Assembly (NCBI GenBank): GCA_041648735.1
Contig: JBAZOO010000023.1
Coordinates: 1 to 61,827, forward strand
DNA: 61,827 bases
DNA from: JBAZOO01 sp041648735
Lineage (GTDB): Bacteria; Verrucomicrobiota; Lentisphaeria; Oligosphaerales; CAITYL01
Reading direction: 5' to 3'
Every line of letters begins with the position of its first letter. Positions within the stretch are counted from its first letter, which is position 1. Under the pieces are notes generated by a model. It had not been told where the DNA came from, did not search any database, and saw only the letters and a list, made by a program, of their open reading frames with translations. Both the position numbers and the translations under genes were made by a program. Of this stretch, positions 25,398 through 35,460 are shown in pieces.

Positions 25398-27227
25398 ATG
25401 AAACCGTTCTACACCCCCACCATGCAGCAGGCGGCCCGCAACCTGCAAGCGGCCATCGCCCGCGCCGCCGGCCGCCCGCTCACCGTCTGGGGCGTCCTCT
25501 GGCCCCTGCTCAAACCCTGGAAATGGATCGCCCTGCTCGCCCTCGCCCTCACCATCGTCCAAGGGTTCGCCATCAGCTTCCAGAACCTCGCCCCCAAGTG
25601 GCTCATCAGCGACGTGCTGTCGCCGCCGGGGCTCACCACCCACCAACGGCTCGCCCGCGCCGCCCTCCTCGCCCTCGCCTACCTCTTCGCCACCATCGTC
25701 CTGCGCATGCTCGCCTGGCACGCCGGCTACCGCCTCTTCACCGCCGTCCGGGAACGCATCGTCTTCACTATCCGCAGCTTCTTCTTCAAGCACGTCAGCC
25801 ACTTGTGCCTGCGCTTCCACGGCGGCCATCCCTCGGGCGAACTCTTCAACTACCTCTTCGGCTCACCACTCGCCACCTTTGTCGCCTTCTACCAGAACCT
25901 CTCGATGTCCGTCATCGGCAACCTCTTCACCCTCCTCTCCACCGTGATCCTGATCAGCCTCTGGGATCCCGTCCTGATGCTGGTGCTGCTGGCCACCGCC
26001 CTGGCCACCACCGTGGTGCTCAACCGCGCCCGCAAACGCGTCCATGCCCTCCAGAAGGAATACCAGCAGGCCGAAAGCAGCGTCTCCGGCCAGGCCGCCG
26101 ACCTGCTCCGCGGCAGCAAGGCCGTCAAGCTCCATGGCATGGAGGAGCAGGCCGCCCAGGAGTTCGAACGCGGCGCCTACCGCCTCTGGCTGCGCAGCTA
26201 CGACCGCGACATCCGCACCCACATGGAATGGATGAAACAGGAGGGAATCTCCTACATCGCCTATGGCGTCCTCATCCTCACCGCCGCCTGGCGCTTCGTC
26301 CACGGCAAGGCCGACCTCGGCATGATCGCCGCCTTCCTCAACTCCTTCACCGGCATCATGGGACCGCTCGCCTCCATCTTCACCGCCGTCACCCAGTGGA
26401 GCGGCGCCCAGGCCTCCATCGAACGCCTCGGCGCCGTCCTCCAGACCCCAAGCTCCACCCCCGACCCCGCCGACGGCGGCGAACCCGTCCCCGACCACGG
26501 CGACTACCGCCTGGAACAGGTCACCTTCCGCTATGCGGAAAACCAGCCGCCCGTCCTCAACCAGCTCACCCTCACCATCCCCTTCGGCCAAAAAATCGCC
26601 TTCGTCGGCCCCTCCGGCTCCGGCAAGACCACCCTCTCCTCCCTACTCCTCCGCCTCTACGACCCCCAGGAAGGACGCATCCTCCTCGGCGGAACCGACC
26701 TCCGCCGCTTCCACAGCGCCGACCTCCGCCGCGCCATCGGCGTCGTCCCCCAGGACCCCTTCATCTTCCGCACCACCATCCGCGACAACCTCCGCCTCGC
26801 CCGCCCCGAGGCCAGCGATGACGCGATCATCCGCGCCTGCCAGCGCGCCCGCGCCTGGGAATTCATCGAACGGCTGCCGCACCGCCTCGAGGAAAAAGTC
26901 GGCGAAGGCGGCTCCTCCCTCTCCGGCGGCCAGCGCCAGCGCCTGGCCATCGCCCGCGCCCTCCTCGCCGACCCCCACTTCTTCATCTTCGACGAGGCCA
27001 CCAGCGCCCTCGACACCATCAGCGAACAACTCATCCAGGCCAGCATCGAGGAGGAACTCCGCGGCCGCACCGCCATCTTCATCGCCCACCGCCTGGCCAC
27101 GGTCAAACGCTGCGACCGCATCCTCGTCCTCCAGGACGGCCGGATCCTCCAGGACGGCAGCTACGCCGAACTCGCCGCCCGCCCCGGCCTCTTCCGCACC
27201 CTCGTCGAAGGGCAGCGGCTCGCCTGA
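25398..27227 (+). CDS. ABC exporter, fused permease and ATPase (MsbA-like)
   Basis: This 609-residue half-transporter has six predicted membrane helices in the first ~330 residues, then a nucleotide-binding domain: Walker A GPSGSGKTT at about 403-411, signature LSGGQ at about 508, Walker B FFIFDEATS near 528 and the AHRLATV switch. It should work as a homodimer in the inner membrane, exporting a lipid, lipid-linked sugar or drug. MsbA is the closest well-known relative by architecture, but the substrate cannot be inferred. The ATG at 25398 is chosen over 25302 because the extra residues are Pro/Arg-rich and unlike the family. Confidence 0.85.
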   Translation: MKPFYTPTMQQAARNLQAAIARAAGRPLTVWGVLWPLLKPWKWIALLALALTIVQGFAISFQNLAPKWLISDVLSPPGLTTHQRLARAALLALAYLFATIVLRMLAWHAGYRLFTAVRERIVFTIRSFFFKHVSHLCLRFHGGHPSGELFNYLFGSPLATFVAFYQNLSMSVIGNLFTLLSTVILISLWDPVLMLVLLATALATTVVLNRARKRVHALQKEYQQAESSVSGQAADLLRGSKAVKLHGMEEQAAQEFERGAYRLWLRSYDRDIRTHMEWMKQEGISYIAYGVLILTAAWRFVHGKADLGMIAAFLNSFTGIMGPLASIFTAVTQWSGAQASIERLGAVLQTPSSTPDPADGGEPVPDHGDYRLEQVTFRYAENQPPVLNQLTLTIPFGQKIAFVGPSGSGKTTLSSLLLRLYDPQEGRILLGGTDLRRFHSADLRRAIGVVPQDPFIFRTTIRDNLRLARPEASDDAIIRACQRARAWEFIERLPHRLEEKVGEGGSSLSGGQRQRLAIARALLADPHFFIFDEATSALDTISEQLIQASIEEELRGRTAIFIAHRLATVKRCDRILVLQDGRILQDGSYAELAARPGLFRTLVEGQRLA

Positions 27228-27252
27228 ACCCCGCCCCGAAACCCCGCCACCC

Positions 27253-28689
27253 TCAGCGCCCCGCGGAATCCGCCGCCGCCGCCGCCGCGGCGGCGCGCGG
27301 GGCGTGGTTGTGGCCAAAGATGCCGGTGTTGGCAACCACCCGCCACGGCCAACCCCGCACCAGCCCCACCATCACCTGGTAGGTCGGCGGCACCCCCTGC
27401 TCGCGGATCCGCGTCAGGAACAACTGCGCCAGCACCGCCAGCCCGGCGCTCGTCCCGAAAAAGAGGGCGAAGGGCCAGGTCGCCCCCGCCCCGGCCCGGC
27501 GGTTGAGATCCTCCAGCGCCAACCCCCACAGCAGCGGCGCCAGCCCCGCGCACAGCGCCGCCGCCATCCCATGCAACGTCGCCCCCACCGTCAACTCCTG
27601 CTTGGGGCAAAAGGCCAGCATCAGCTTGGCCTGCGGGATCGCCACCGCCGCCGACACCGCGCCATAGAGGAAATACATCGCCGCCACCCCCAGCGCCCCC
27701 GGCGCCGGCAGCAGCCGCGCCGCGACCAGCGTCCAGACGCCCAACACCGCCAACTGGCCGACACCGCCCAGCCGCAGCACCGGCCGGCTGCCATGCCGGT
27801 CGGTGAACGCACCCCAGAACAGCCCGGTCAGCAGCGCCCCCAGCGTGCCGCACCCCGCCAGCAGCAGGATGCTCCCCTCCGCCATCCGCAGCCCATCCTT
27901 CTGGAACAGCAGCAGGAACCCGGGGAACGCCGCCAGCGCCAGGTTGTTCAGCGCCACAAACCCCATCAGCCGCCGGAACGGCTGGCAGGCCAGCACCGTC
28001 CGGCACGCCGCCAACAGCTCCCCCACGCGCCGCGCCGCCTTCGCCGCCGGCTGCGCCACCCCCGTCGTCGCCGCCGGCACCCCGGCCAGGAAGCGGACGC
28101 TCCCCAGCCCCGCCAGCCAGCAGAGCAGGAAGAGGACGCTGTATTTCCACGCCCCGTCAACCAGCCGCAAAAACTGCCCCGAACCGGCCAGCGCCAGCAA
28201 CACCCCCGCGTTCACGAACAACTGCTCCCGCCCAAAATACTGCCCCCGCAGATGCTCCGGCACCACCCGCGAAATCCACGGCAGCCAGCCAATGGCGGTG
28301 TAGCCGCGGATGATGTTGAACGCCAGCAGCAGCGCCGCCAGGATTCCCAGCGACACCGGCGCCGGCAGCCAGCGCCCCAAGAGCGGCAGCGGCGCCACCA
28401 GCAGGATCATGAAGGATCGCGTCCCCCATCCCGCCAGCACCAGCCGCCGATGCCCGTGGCGTTCCGCCGCGTTGACCGCCAGCGCCTGCAACAGCACCAT
28501 GAACGGCGTGAAGCTGACCAGCGTCCCGATCAGCGCCTCCCCAGCCCCCAGCGCCCGCGCCGCCAGCACCATCGGCGCCCCCAGCGCAATCGTGAAGTTG
28601 ATTCCGTTGAGGAACTGGAACCCCTGCAGCCGCCAGAGGCTCCGGCGCAGCTCCGGCGCCGTCCGCGGTGATGTCAAGAATGTGACCAT
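27253..28689 (-). CDS. MFS transporter
   Basis: This 478-residue inner-membrane protein has about twelve hydrophobic segments in two halves, joined by a cytoplasmic loop near residues 200-225. WGAFTDRHGSRPVLRLG follows the family-wide loop pattern of G-x-x-x-D-R-x-G-R. The C-terminal 15 residues are Ala-rich. It converges with the ABC exporter, leaving 25 bp between stops. Substrate unknown. A -10-like TATAGT (28761-28766) overlaps the stop codon of the giant protein upstream. Confidence 0.75.
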   Translation of the reverse strand: MVTFLTSPRTAPELRRSLWRLQGFQFLNGINFTIALGAPMVLAARALGAGEALIGTLVSFTPFMVLLQALAVNAAERHGHRRLVLAGWGTRSFMILLVAPLPLLGRWLPAPVSLGILAALLLAFNIIRGYTAIGWLPWISRVVPEHLRGQYFGREQLFVNAGVLLALAGSGQFLRLVDGAWKYSVLFLLCWLAGLGSVRFLAGVPAATTGVAQPAAKAARRVGELLAACRTVLACQPFRRLMGFVALNNLALAAFPGFLLLFQKDGLRMAEGSILLLAGCGTLGALLTGLFWGAFTDRHGSRPVLRLGGVGQLAVLGVWTLVAARLLPAPGALGVAAMYFLYGAVSAAVAIPQAKLMLAFCPKQELTVGATLHGMAAALCAGLAPLLWGLALEDLNRRAGAGATWPFALFFGTSAGLAVLAQLFLTRIREQGVPPTYQVMVGLVRGWPWRVVANTGIFGHNHAPRAAAAAAAADSAGR

Positions 28690-28761
28690 CGCTCCATCGT
28701 TCCGGGAACGGGCCGGCCTTCCCCGCCCCGCGGCAATCCCCCTCCCCGCCGCCCTGCGCCA

Positions 28762-31700
28762 CTATAGCATCCCATCTCCAAGACCAGTCTCCCGCCCCGC
28801 GAGGGTCGCCTGGACGGCAGGCCCCAACTCGAACCGCACCCCTTCCAGCCGCCGGCCCGCCCCGTCGGTCAGCCGGGCGAAGAAGCCAAACCCGAGCCGG
28901 CGGTTGGCCAGCCGCAGCACCAGCCGGTTCGCCCCGGCCTGGAGGCGCACCGGCAGCTCCACGTCGTCCCGCAGCGCCACCCGGGACCGCTTCGGCCCGA
29001 ACACCGCCGCGCCATTCAACTCCACCTCCAGCTCCTCGTCGAATCCCAGCCGCAGCACCGCCGCCCGCGCCCGGTCGCTGACCACCACGCACTCCGCCAC
29101 CGCCACCGCCGCGCCGCCGCCGCCGCCCAATTTCGCCAAATCCACATACTCCACCGCTGGATCATCAACGGTCATGCGCACCGCCGCCGGCCGTGCGGAC
29201 TCCGCGCCGCCAAGCGTCAGCGCCACCTGCCAACGGTTCAGCCACGCCGCCCGCTGCCAGGCCTGGCCGTACCGCCAGCCACCCTCGTGCCGCCACCGCC
29301 GCGCCGCCGGCTGCGCCGCCACCCACGCCGCCAGCCGGTCCAGCCCGGCATAGTCACGGTTGCGCACCGCATGTTCCGCCAAGGCCCCCACGCCTTCCGC
29401 CGCCGGGGCCAGCGCCGCCAACCGCAACATCCGTTCCCGCACCTGGGCAAACTCCGCCCCGGCCGCCGCTGGCCGCAGCCCCAGCCAGCGGATCAGCAGC
29501 CCCTGGGCGATCTCGGCCGCCGCCGCCCGCGCATCCACCGCCGCCCCCCCCCACCCCTGCTTCGCCGCCACCATCCCGGACATCCACGCCAGCCCCACCG
29601 CCTGGCCGTCACCACCGGCCGGGGCCGCCGGCAGCGCCGCCACCGCCTCGTAGGCCGCCGCCGCCCGCGGCAACGTCCCCGGCTCCGCCGCCGCCTGCAT
29701 CTCATCCGGCAGCTCCTCCCGCGTCCGCAACGCCAGCAACTGCAAATCCGGCGAACTTGGGAAGCGCGCCGCCAGCTCCGCCGCCAACGCCTTCCGGGCG
29801 GCATCCACCCGCCCCGGCGTCCGCGCCCCCCACGCCGGCAGGTCATGGAACGCCTCATCCACCAGCGCCACCGCATCCTCCACGGTTCCGGACGCCGCGA
29901 ACTGCTCGCGGAACAACGCCAGCCGCTCGGGCGCGCCCCGCTCCCACGTCCGCGCCAGCGCCAGCCGCAGCTCGCGGTCATTGCGCCCCAACGCCCGCAC
30001 CCGCTCGAAACGCTGCCGCGCCGCCTGGCGCAGGTTCCGCCGCACCGTCTCGGCCTGGAACGCGCCCGCACCCTTGATCGTTTGGTACGCCGCCAGCGAC
30101 CCGCCCCGCTCCAGGTCGGCGCGCAGCCGCCCCGGATTGGCCTCGGCCGCCAAGTACGCCTGGCCGGCGGCGAACTGGAACGCCGCGTCCTCCGCCCGCG
30201 CCCCGCCCGCCAGCGCGAACTCCAGCGCGGCCCGGTCGAACCGCCGGCTTTTCAGGTACTGGAGTGCGAACTCCGCATGGCGCTCCCGCATGGCGGCCGC
30301 CGCCGGCCCAGCCGCCGGGGCCGGGCCGCCCGTGCGCAGCGGCAGGAAGAAGAGGCGGACATAGGATCCCGCCGCGTCGGCACCGGCCCCGAACAGCCCC
30401 CCGAGCACATTCCAGCTCCGGGCGCCGTCCTCCGTCCGGCGGCGGTTGAAGAAGAGCATCCACTCCTGCTCCTCGACCCAGCTCCGGCTGGCGCCGCGGT
30501 AGAGCCGGTACAGCAGCCGCGTGTCGGCAAAGCCATTGACATCCCGCTCATGGAAGCTGGAAAGCCCGCCCAGGCCGCGGAGCCGGGCCTCCCCCCGCTC
30601 CCACTCGCCCGTCCAGACCGGGCCAAGCACCTCCAGCCGGCGCCGCCCCTGGCCGGGATCCGCCGTGTAGGAATAGAACGGGAACAGCCAGTTTTCCTGG
30701 CGCTGCACCGCCCCGTCCGCCGCCCGCCGCGTCTCCGCGCCGTGCAGCAGCGCGAAATGCCCCCGTTCCGTCGTGCCGTCCGCACGCGTCTCCGTGTGCC
30801 GCCCGGCAACCAGCGGCACCATGAACGCATCGCGCCGGAAGCCATCCTCGCCGCGCCGCTTCTCCCAGAAATACGGCGGCAGCACGCCCCAGGCGGAGCG
30901 GCTCCCCCCCTCCCGCCGCACGGAGGCGAAGGGGAATACCCGGACGAGGCGGCTCTCCTCGCCCCGCCCCCAGGCCAGCATGGAAAGCAGGTAGTCGTGG
31001 CGCGTCGCCCGCGCATCCACGCGCGTCCGCCCCAGCAACAGCGGCACGACCGTGGTCGTCCGCGGCAAGGTGGCCGCCGGGCCGCGCCCCGCCGGCGAAG
31101 CCGGAATGGTGGCCGGCCCGCGCTCCCGCCAGTAGAACGGCAAGAACAGGCTCCAGTCCTCCCGGGCCGACCGGTCGCGCCACCACAGCGGCACGGCCGC
31201 CTGCCAGCGCCGTGCGGACTCCGCACGCTCGTGCGTCCAGACTATGGGGAAGGCGTACCAGGCGCTCCAGGCGCGCCCCGGCTCGTAGCTCCAGCCGGCG
31301 AAAGGCGGGAAGCGGGCGTCCACCTGGCCGCCGGGGCCAGCCTCCCGCTTCACCAGCGGCCAGAGCACGTCGGTGCGACTGCTCCCCGCCGGGAAATCCA
31401 CCGCCCGGTTGAACACCGGCCCCAGCACATTGACCTGGCGGCTCCGCCCCGCGACCGTGCGCACCGCGCCCAACGGCAGCAGGTAGCGCGAATGCGCCGC
31501 CGCCCCCGCCGCCGGCCGGCGCTGGAACTCCCACCAGAACGGCGGCAAGACGCGGTAGCCGGCCCGCGACCCGTCCGCCGCGGACTCCGCATGGGCGAGG
31601 TAGAACGGCCACAGGGCCGCGGTGGTCGCCAGCGGCGGCGCGCCCGCCGGCGCCCGGAGATCGCTGAGGGTGCTCCGGTAGAATGGCAGCAGCCAGAACG

Positions 31701-33048
31701 CCTGGCGGCTGCGGCTGCCCTCGTCCATGCGGCTCCGGGCATACAGCGGCCAGAACGCCAGGTGCGTGCGGTTCGGGTTGCCCGGGTGGTCGCTCCAGCT
31801 CGCCAGCAGCACGCCGCGGTAGCGGTCGCCGGCGGCGGTGCGCACGTACCAGGCCGCGGGGACGACCCCGGCCGAAGTCAGCCCCAACGACTCCTGCCGG
31901 AACCACCAGGCCAGCGGGAAGAGGAAATGCCAGGAATCCCCGCCGCGCCATTCGTTGTGCTGCAACCCGGCAATGTTCAAGGTGCGCGCCGTCCCGCCGC
32001 CGTGCCGGAAATCCCACCAGGCCGGCGCGACCACCGTATGCTCCCCTTTCCGCTGCCACGCCAGCGGCGCCAGCCGCCAAGCCGTGGTGACCGGCTCACC
32101 ACGGATCCCGGCCGGCGACGGCTTGCCCAGAACCGTCTCCTGGTAGCCGAACGGGAAGAGGAAATGGCGCTGGGTGATCCCGGTCTGGAAGTCGGTGTGC
32201 CGATGGTAGACCGGCCCCAGGACGTTGAGGGTGCTCCATTCCCCCCGCTTCTCCCCCATCCCGCCGAAGGGGAAGAGGAAGCGGCCGCGGAGATCGCCGG
32301 CGGCACCCGGCGCCGCCGTGTCCGCCCAGCTCCACCAGACCGGGAAAAGCAGATCCGTCGCCGTCCGCCGAGGGGGCGCCTTCGGCTGATCCTTGACGCG
32401 GAATTCGCCGCGCTCCCGCCAATAGGGCAGGAGCCAGAGCGAGCTGGTCGTCGCCAGCGGCCCGTCGCTGCCGCGCAGATCCAGCAGCGGCCAGAGCCAC
32501 CAGGCGGCGTGCGCCGTGCCGTCGGCCCGCGTCCCCCGCTCCGTGCCGGCCAGCAGCAGCAGGTGGTGCGCCGTGGAATCGCGCCCGTGCCGGTAGCCGT
32601 AGACGGGGAAGAGATGCAGCCGGGTCAGCCCCAGCTCCTTCTCCCAGCACGTCCAGAGCAGGGGGAAGACGGTGAAATGCCCGCGCTCCCCGGTTTCCTT
32701 GTACCAGAGCAACGGGAAGAGCCAGGCATCCGTGCCCGCGCCGCCGCGCCAGCCGCTCAGGGGCCAGAGGAAATAGGCCTGGCGCGGATAGTGCGCGGGG
32801 AACTCCTGCGGCCAGCTCAGGAACTGCCAGGCCTGGTAGTGCGGCGTCGTCTCCGCCACGGACAGCGGCCACAGCAGCTCCGTGCGCACCTCGCCCGACA
32901 CGGCGTCCCGCGCCCGGTACAGCAGCGGCCAGGCCTTGACCGAGGTGTCCGCCGCCATTGCGGACTCCGCGGCCATTAGCGCCCAGGCCACCACCGCCAC
33001 CGCCAGCCCGACGCCCCGCCGCCACCACCACCGCCTGCGTCCGCCCAT
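28762..33048 (-). CDS. Giant secreted Trp/Pro-rich repeat protein of unknown function
   Basis: This 1,428-residue protein is not of a family I can name. A basic start and hydrophobic segment end in AMA-AD near residue 33, a clear Sec signal peptide. Residues ~35-905 hold about thirty degenerate repeats of 20-35 residues built on a core like LFPLLW, LWPLS, FLPFYW or LLPYW, followed by charged turns. A longer variant with a NVLGPV core recurs several times. This looks like stacked beta-hairpins, such as a large outer-membrane barrel or beta-rich surface fold. Residues ~918-1290 are Ala/Arg/Glu-rich and helical, TPR-like. Residues ~1290-1428 resemble the jelly-roll module with an ELNGAAVFG motif attached to many secreted enzymes. 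Confidence 0.8.
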   Translation of the reverse strand: MGGRRRWWWRRGVGLAVAVVAWALMAAESAMAADTSVKAWPLLYRARDAVSGEVRTELLWPLSVAETTPHYQAWQFLSWPQEFPAHYPRQAYFLWPLSGWRGGAGTDAWLFPLLWYKETGERGHFTVFPLLWTCWEKELGLTRLHLFPVYGYRHGRDSTAHHLLLLAGTERGTRADGTAHAAWWLWPLLDLRGSDGPLATTSSLWLLPYWRERGEFRVKDQPKAPPRRTATDLLFPVWWSWADTAAPGAAGDLRGRFLFPFGGMGEKRGEWSTLNVLGPVYHRHTDFQTGITQRHFLFPFGYQETVLGKPSPAGIRGEPVTTAWRLAPLAWQRKGEHTVVAPAWWDFRHGGGTARTLNIAGLQHNEWRGGDSWHFLFPLAWWFRQESLGLTSAGVVPAAWYVRTAAGDRYRGVLLASWSDHPGNPNRTHLAFWPLYARSRMDEGSRSRQAFWLLPFYRSTLSDLRAPAGAPPLATTAALWPFYLAHAESAADGSRAGYRVLPPFWWEFQRRPAAGAAAHSRYLLPLGAVRTVAGRSRQVNVLGPVFNRAVDFPAGSSRTDVLWPLVKREAGPGGQVDARFPPFAGWSYEPGRAWSAWYAFPIVWTHERAESARRWQAAVPLWWRDRSAREDWSLFLPFYWRERGPATIPASPAGRGPAATLPRTTTVVPLLLGRTRVDARATRHDYLLSMLAWGRGEESRLVRVFPFASVRREGGSRSAWGVLPPYFWEKRRGEDGFRRDAFMVPLVAGRHTETRADGTTERGHFALLHGAETRRAADGAVQRQENWLFPFYSYTADPGQGRRRLEVLGPVWTGEWERGEARLRGLGGLSSFHERDVNGFADTRLLYRLYRGASRSWVEEQEWMLFFNRRRTEDGARSWNVLGGLFGAGADAAGSYVRLFFLPLRTGGPAPAAGPAAAAMRERHAEFALQYLKSRRFDRAALEFALAGGARAEDAAFQFAAGQAYLAAEANPGRLRADLERGGSLAAYQTIKGAGAFQAETVRRNLRQAARQRFERVRALGRNDRELRLALARTWERGAPERLALFREQFAASGTVEDAVALVDEAFHDLPAWGARTPGRVDAARKALAAELAARFPSSPDLQLLALRTREELPDEMQAAAEPGTLPRAAAAYEAVAALPAAPAGGDGQAVGLAWMSGMVAAKQGWGGAAVDARAAAAEIAQGLLIRWLGLRPAAAGAEFAQVRERMLRLAALAPAAEGVGALAEHAVRNRDYAGLDRLAAWVAAQPAARRWRHEGGWRYGQAWQRAAWLNRWQVALTLGGAESARPAAVRMTVDDPAVEYVDLAKLGGGGGAAVAVAECVVVSDRARAAVLRLGFDEELEVELNGAAVFGPKRSRVALRDDVELPVRLQAGANRLVLRLANRRLGFGFFARLTDGAGRRLEGVRFELGPAVQATLAGRETGLGDGML

Positions 33049-33135
33049 CCCGCACCTCCCATTGGCCCGCCGCTTGCCTGCCGCCGCCAGCGTCCGGAAC
33101 GGCGCGCCGGCGGAAATCGCCGCAAAGGCAAAGTT

Positions 33136-33141
33136 ACTGTA
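33136..33141 (-). promoter_or_regulatory. Possible -10 of the giant repeat-protein gene
   Basis: TACAGT on the minus strand, about 90 bp before the ATG, in an AT-richer patch of the otherwise empty 267-bp spacer 33049-33315. The -35 region is GC-rich and poor, so this is tentative. Confidence 0.3.
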
Positions 33142-33315
33142 GCCCGCCCCCCGCCGCCGGCCAGCCCCCCATCCAATCCATGCCGCCCCGTGGAACCAAA
33201 ATTCCTATCAGTCGCCGGCCTCCGGACTGGCGGCGGCGGGCTGGAAGGCGGCGAGGGCGGCGGCGGCGGTGCGGAACCGCGCCCCCCAAGCCGCCACCCC
33301 CAGCGTCAGGCCGGC

Positions 33316-33675
33316 CTACCGCTTCCGCTCCAGCGCGCCGCGGAGCCGGTCCAGCTCCCGCTTGAGTTCGGCCAGTTGCCGCTCCTGGCTTTCCAGCTTC
33401 CGTTGCAGCTCGCTGTTCGCCCGCTTCCGCTCGGCCAGTTGCCGCTCCGTCGCCTCCTGCTTGTCCTGCAAGTCGCGGATGGCTTCCTTCACGTCCAGGG
33501 TGCTGGCGAAGCCGCTCGACAGAGGTTCGCCGATGAGGAGTCCGCGTGCCCACAGCTTCCCCCTGACCGTCACGTTGCCGGCGAACGCCTCGTCCGCGCT
33601 GGCCCGGGGCATGGCCGCCAGGGCCAGGAACAAGGCGCAACCGCAGCTCCAGACGATGTGTTTTGGTTGGCTCAT
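33316..33675 (-). CDS. Small secreted coiled-coil protein
   Basis: This 119-residue protein has a signal peptide (cleavage near RASA-DEA, residue 27), then a short beta-like segment (NVTVRGKLWARGLLIG), then a Leu/Glu/Lys/Arg heptad region from about residue 60 to the end, predicted as one long coiled coil. The layout recalls short tail-fibre-like or self-assembling surface proteins, but no family is certain. It lies on the same strand between rmuC and the giant repeat protein, 267 bp before the latter, so a shared role is possible. Confidence 0.65.
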   Translation of the reverse strand: MSQPKHIVWSCGCALFLALAAMPRASADEAFAGNVTVRGKLWARGLLIGEPLSSGFASTLDVKEAIRDLQDKQEATERQLAERKRANSELQRKLESQERQLAELKRELDRLRGALERKR

Positions 33676-33756
33676 GGATCCGCTCCCATGTCGTGGTGTG
33701 GAGATGACAACTTCAAATCCCGCGCCGCAAGGGGACGCCGCCGGCGGGCCTCAGGG

Positions 33757-35379
33757 TCACGCCGGGCGGGCGTCATCCGCCTCCGCGTCGTCGCCAGCCT
33801 CCGGACTGGCGGCGGCGCCAGCGGCGGGCTGGGCCAGGACCAGCCGCGCCTCGGCTTCCGGCAACGCCTCGACGGCGCGCAGCTTCTTGCCCATGATCCG
33901 CGTGTCCGCCTGGGCCTCCTCCAGCGCCTTGTCGGCCTCATGGATCTTCTTCTGCACCTTCGCGAAGGTCTCGCCGAAACTTTCGAACTTCTTCTTGACC
34001 GCGCCGAGGACCTTCCAGACTTCGCTGCTGCGCTTCTGGATCGCCAGCGTCCGGAAGCCCATCTGGAGGCTGTTGAGCAGTGCCGCCAAAGTGGTCGGCC
34101 CGGCCACCGTCACCCGGAAGTCCCGCTGCAAGGTGTCCGCCAGCCCCGGCCGGCGCAGCACCTCGGCGTAGAGCCCCTCGATCGGGAGGTAGAGGATGGC
34201 GAAATCGGTGGTGTAGGGCGGCTCGATATACTTGTCGCGGATATCCCGCGCCTCCTGCTTGATCCGGGCTTCGAGCTGCTTGACGGCGGCCTCGACCCCG
34301 GCCGGGTCGCCCCGGTCCGCGGCCTCCACCAGCCGTTCATAATCCTCCTTGGGGAACTTGGCGTCGATCGGCAGCAGCACCGGCTTCTCGCCCTCCTCGC
34401 GCCCCGGCAGCTTGATCGCGAATTCGACGACCTCCGCCGAACGCGGCCGGGGCTGGGCATGGGCCACATACTGCTCGGGGGTGAGCATCTGTTCCAGCAA
34501 ATTCCCGAGCTGGATTTCGCCCCAGGTGCCCCGCACCTTGACGTTCGCCAGCACCTTCTTGAGGTCGCCCACGCCGATGGCCAGCGTCTGCATCTCGCCC
34601 AACCCCTTGTGGACCTGCTCCAGCCGTTCGCTGACCTGCTTGAACGACTCGCCCAGCCGCTTCTCCAAAGTCTCGTGCAGCTTCTCGTCCACCGTCTTGC
34701 GCATCTCCTCCAGCTTGACGGCGTTTTCCTGGCGCACCCGGTCCAACTGCTCGCCGACCGCCTGGCGCAACGTCTCCAGCTTGGCGTCAAGCAGCGCCCG
34801 CAGCCCCTCCAGCTTCCGGTCGTTGTTCTGGCCCAGCTCCCCGAGCTTGGCGGCGGTGGCGGCGGTCAGCTCCCCGAGCTTCGTCTCGTTGACCTTGATC
34901 AGTTCGCCGACCTGCGTCCGCAGGAGATCGAGCTGCTGCTTCTGCTGCGCCCCCATGACCCCCAGCGCCTGGAGGGTCGAGTCATGGGCGCTCTTCAGCC
35001 CCGCGGCCTGCTCGCGGCGCTGCTCTTGGGCGGCCTGGAGCAGCGCCTCCCTGAGCTTGGCCAGCTCCGCGCTGAACGCCTGGAACTGCTGGCGCTGCCC
35101 CTCGCCCAACGCCGTGACCAGCCCTTGCAGCGTCCGGCTCAGCTCCTGCACCGCCACCGTCACCTCCTGGCGCAGCTCCTTGCCGCCTTCCGCGGCCTCG
35201 CGCCGGCCGGTTGCGAACTCCGCACGCAGCCGCCCCTCCAGCCGGTCCAGCTCCTCCTTCAGCGCCGGCTGGACGGCGCCGCCGCCGCGCCGCGCCTGCC
35301 GCGCCTGGAGCAGGATGGCCACCGCCAGGCCGCACAGCGCCAGCAGCAGGATAAGGCCGAAAATCTCGTGGCTCGCCAT
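33757..35379 (-). CDS. rmuC: RmuC-family DNA recombination protein
   Basis: This 540-residue protein has one N-terminal membrane helix (about residues 5-23), a long coiled coil (about 35-270), and the RmuC nuclease-like domain (about 280-480) with VRGTWGEIQLGNLLEQML, PIDAKFP.EDY and the conserved DFAILYLPIEGLYAEVL. In E. coli RmuC limits inversions at short repeats, which is notable next to the repeat-rich spacers of this genome. The start at 35379 has a GGGGGGATGG site; an upstream ATG lacks support. Confidence 0.92.
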   Translation of the reverse strand: MASHEIFGLILLLALCGLAVAILLQARQARRGGGAVQPALKEELDRLEGRLRAEFATGRREAAEGGKELRQEVTVAVQELSRTLQGLVTALGEGQRQQFQAFSAELAKLREALLQAAQEQRREQAAGLKSAHDSTLQALGVMGAQQKQQLDLLRTQVGELIKVNETKLGELTAATAAKLGELGQNNDRKLEGLRALLDAKLETLRQAVGEQLDRVRQENAVKLEEMRKTVDEKLHETLEKRLGESFKQVSERLEQVHKGLGEMQTLAIGVGDLKKVLANVKVRGTWGEIQLGNLLEQMLTPEQYVAHAQPRPRSAEVVEFAIKLPGREEGEKPVLLPIDAKFPKEDYERLVEAADRGDPAGVEAAVKQLEARIKQEARDIRDKYIEPPYTTDFAILYLPIEGLYAEVLRRPGLADTLQRDFRVTVAGPTTLAALLNSLQMGFRTLAIQKRSSEVWKVLGAVKKKFESFGETFAKVQKKIHEADKALEEAQADTRIMGKKLRAVEALPEAEARLVLAQPAAGAAASPEAGDDAEADDARPA

Positions 35380-35460
35380 CGTCCATCCCCCCGGGCAGGA
35401 ACCGCCAACGCCGCCCGCCCCACAAGCATCAAGCATGGGGAAAGGGCGGCGGAATCCCAA

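Noticed and set aside
29287..32979. Plus-strand open frame of 1,230 codons opposite the giant repeat protein
   Set aside because: The product is an Arg/Pro-rich smear with no signal peptide or repeat logic. The minus-strand protein has a signal peptide, regular repeats and a recognisable C-terminal module.
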